From NCBI RefSeq assembly GCF_964186585.1, contig NZ_OZ075067.1:2976001-3040000 (forward strand): a stretch of DNA of 64,000 nucleotides, given 5' to 3'. The stretch's first letter is position 1. Every line of letters starts with the position of its first letter. This DNA comes from Microbacterium sp. MM2322. GTDB lineage: Bacteria; Actinomycetota; Actinomycetes; Actinomycetales; Microbacteriaceae. A program made the position numbers and the translations under genes. Under the pieces are notes generated by a model. It saw nothing but the letters and a program-made list of their open reading frames with translations. It searched no databases and was not told where the DNA came from. Below are positions 63,348-64,000 of the stretch, in pieces.

Positions 63348-64000
63348 TCAGCCGAGCGCGATCGGCTCGGGCTGACGCTCGGCGTCGGCAGACTCCTGCA
63401 GCGCCGACTTCTGACGCAGCGGCGGGGTGCGGAAGAACAGCGTCAGAACGAAGGCGATCAGTGCGACGCCCATGGCCACCCAGTACACGCTCACCGTCGA
63501 CTGGTTGAACGACACCAGGAGCGGCTTCGTCAGGCGCGGATCGGCGCCGTTGAGGAACGACGTGTCGTCCATCGTGCGGTCGTCGAAGGACGAGCCGGAC
63601 GAGTTCGACATCCCGTCGATGATCTGCGGAACGGCCTGATCGACGAACGCGCGGCGAGCAGCGGCATCCGTGAAGTCCAGGGTGACCGTGCCGTCGGCCG
63701 CAACCTTCGCGACGGGCACCTGCTCGGTGATCTTCGCCCCTGCCTGCGCGATCGCCTGCTGTTCGGCTTCGGCGGTGGCCTGCCCCTGAGCGGCGGCCGG
63801 GATCGCACCGGATGCCACCTGCTGGGCGACCGCGTCGGCGGCAGCGGCCTTCGCCTCGTCGACGCCCTTCTGCGCGCCGTCGAGCGCGCCGTCGGAGAGC
63901 TGCCCGACGAACGGGTCGTAGACCTTCGACATGATGCCGGCATTGGCGGGCGCGCTCGCGACCGTCGGGTCGAGGGCGGCATCCAGCGCGTCGCCGAGGG
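63348..64000 (-). CDS. MFS drug transporter, C-terminal part (5' end beyond window)
   Basis: About 217 residues visible, open to the window edge. A long soluble segment rich in Ala and Gln (GAQKGVDEAKAAAADAVAQQ, AEAEQQAIAQAGAKITEQVP) is followed by FTDAAARRAFVDQAVPQIID and one clear final helix (VYWVAMGVALIAFVLTLFF), then a charged tail ending RQPEPIALG. The layout fits the large extracytoplasmic loop before the last helix of EmrB/QacA-type exporters in Microbacteriaceae. The last ~40 bases recur at 50409. Confidence 0.75.
   Translation of the reverse strand, partial: LGDALDAALDPTVASAPANAGIMSKVYDPFVGQLSDGALDGAQKGVDEAKAAAADAVAQQVASGAIPAAAQGQATAEAEQQAIAQAGAKITEQVPVAKVAADGTVTLDFTDAAARRAFVDQAVPQIIDGMSNSSGSSFDDRTMDDTSFLNGADPRLTKPLLVSFNQSTVSVYWVAMGVALIAFVLTLFFRTPPLRQKSALQESADAERQPEPIALG

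Overview
The window is 64 kb of very GC-rich DNA from an actinobacterium, most likely Microbacteriaceae and probably Microbacterium or a close relative. The signs are G/C at almost every third codon position, frequent GTG starts, many ATGA/GTGA start-stop overlaps, a CmtR-type regulator, and a heavily repeated word GGATGCC/GGCATCC. No rRNA, tRNA, CRISPR array or intact transposase is visible. Several family names rest on motif recognition alone, since no search could be run.

0-33 kb is mostly ordinary chromosomal gene content. It holds transporters (MATE, APC permease, NhaA, CDF, MFS), three aldo/keto reductases, several SDR dehydrogenases, an alditol-oxidase-like flavoenzyme, a VanY-like lipoprotein, a two-component system, and a CmtR-like Cd/Pb sensor paired with a CDF exporter. 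It also holds an Asp23/GlsB envelope-stress group, an adenine-deaminase-like enzyme, and an iron-sulfur photolyase with a DUF2256 protein nearby. A three-gene operon of unknown function (29.8-31.4 kb) begins with two diverged paralogs.

31-36 kb is a patchwork. Four copies of a ~77-bp palindromic element lie here. The 3' end of copA is duplicated about 1.8 kb from the real gene, bracketing a lower-GC insert with a frameshifted secreted metalloprotease and gene fragments. Next come the copper operon (csoR-copZ-copA with its operator) and a gluconate/idonate operon under a divergent GntR regulator. Then follow a tandem array of hairpin repeats, a UbiA prenyltransferase-CrtI pair, and a signalling operon (two receivers and a PAS kinase).

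52-61.5 kb holds the most notable locus, a compact and apparently undescribed RiPP cluster. A 63-residue precursor with two near-identical repeats is followed by a leader-binding/cyclodehydratase partner protein, a CocE-type serine hydrolase, two complete YcaO proteins and an MFS exporter; the genes after the precursor are all but overlapping. A FecCD-type metal or metallophore uptake system (permease, ATPase, binding lipoprotein) diverges from the precursor. Between them lie two 7-1-7-type palindromes of the Zur/Fur kind. The arrangement suggests a metal-regulated, ribosomally made metallophore that is exported and re-imported. That function is inference.

Three families of intergenic palindromes are dispersed through the window, all carrying the core TGTCGC/GCGACA. 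Several gene remnants sit beside them, so these elements mark sites of past rearrangement.
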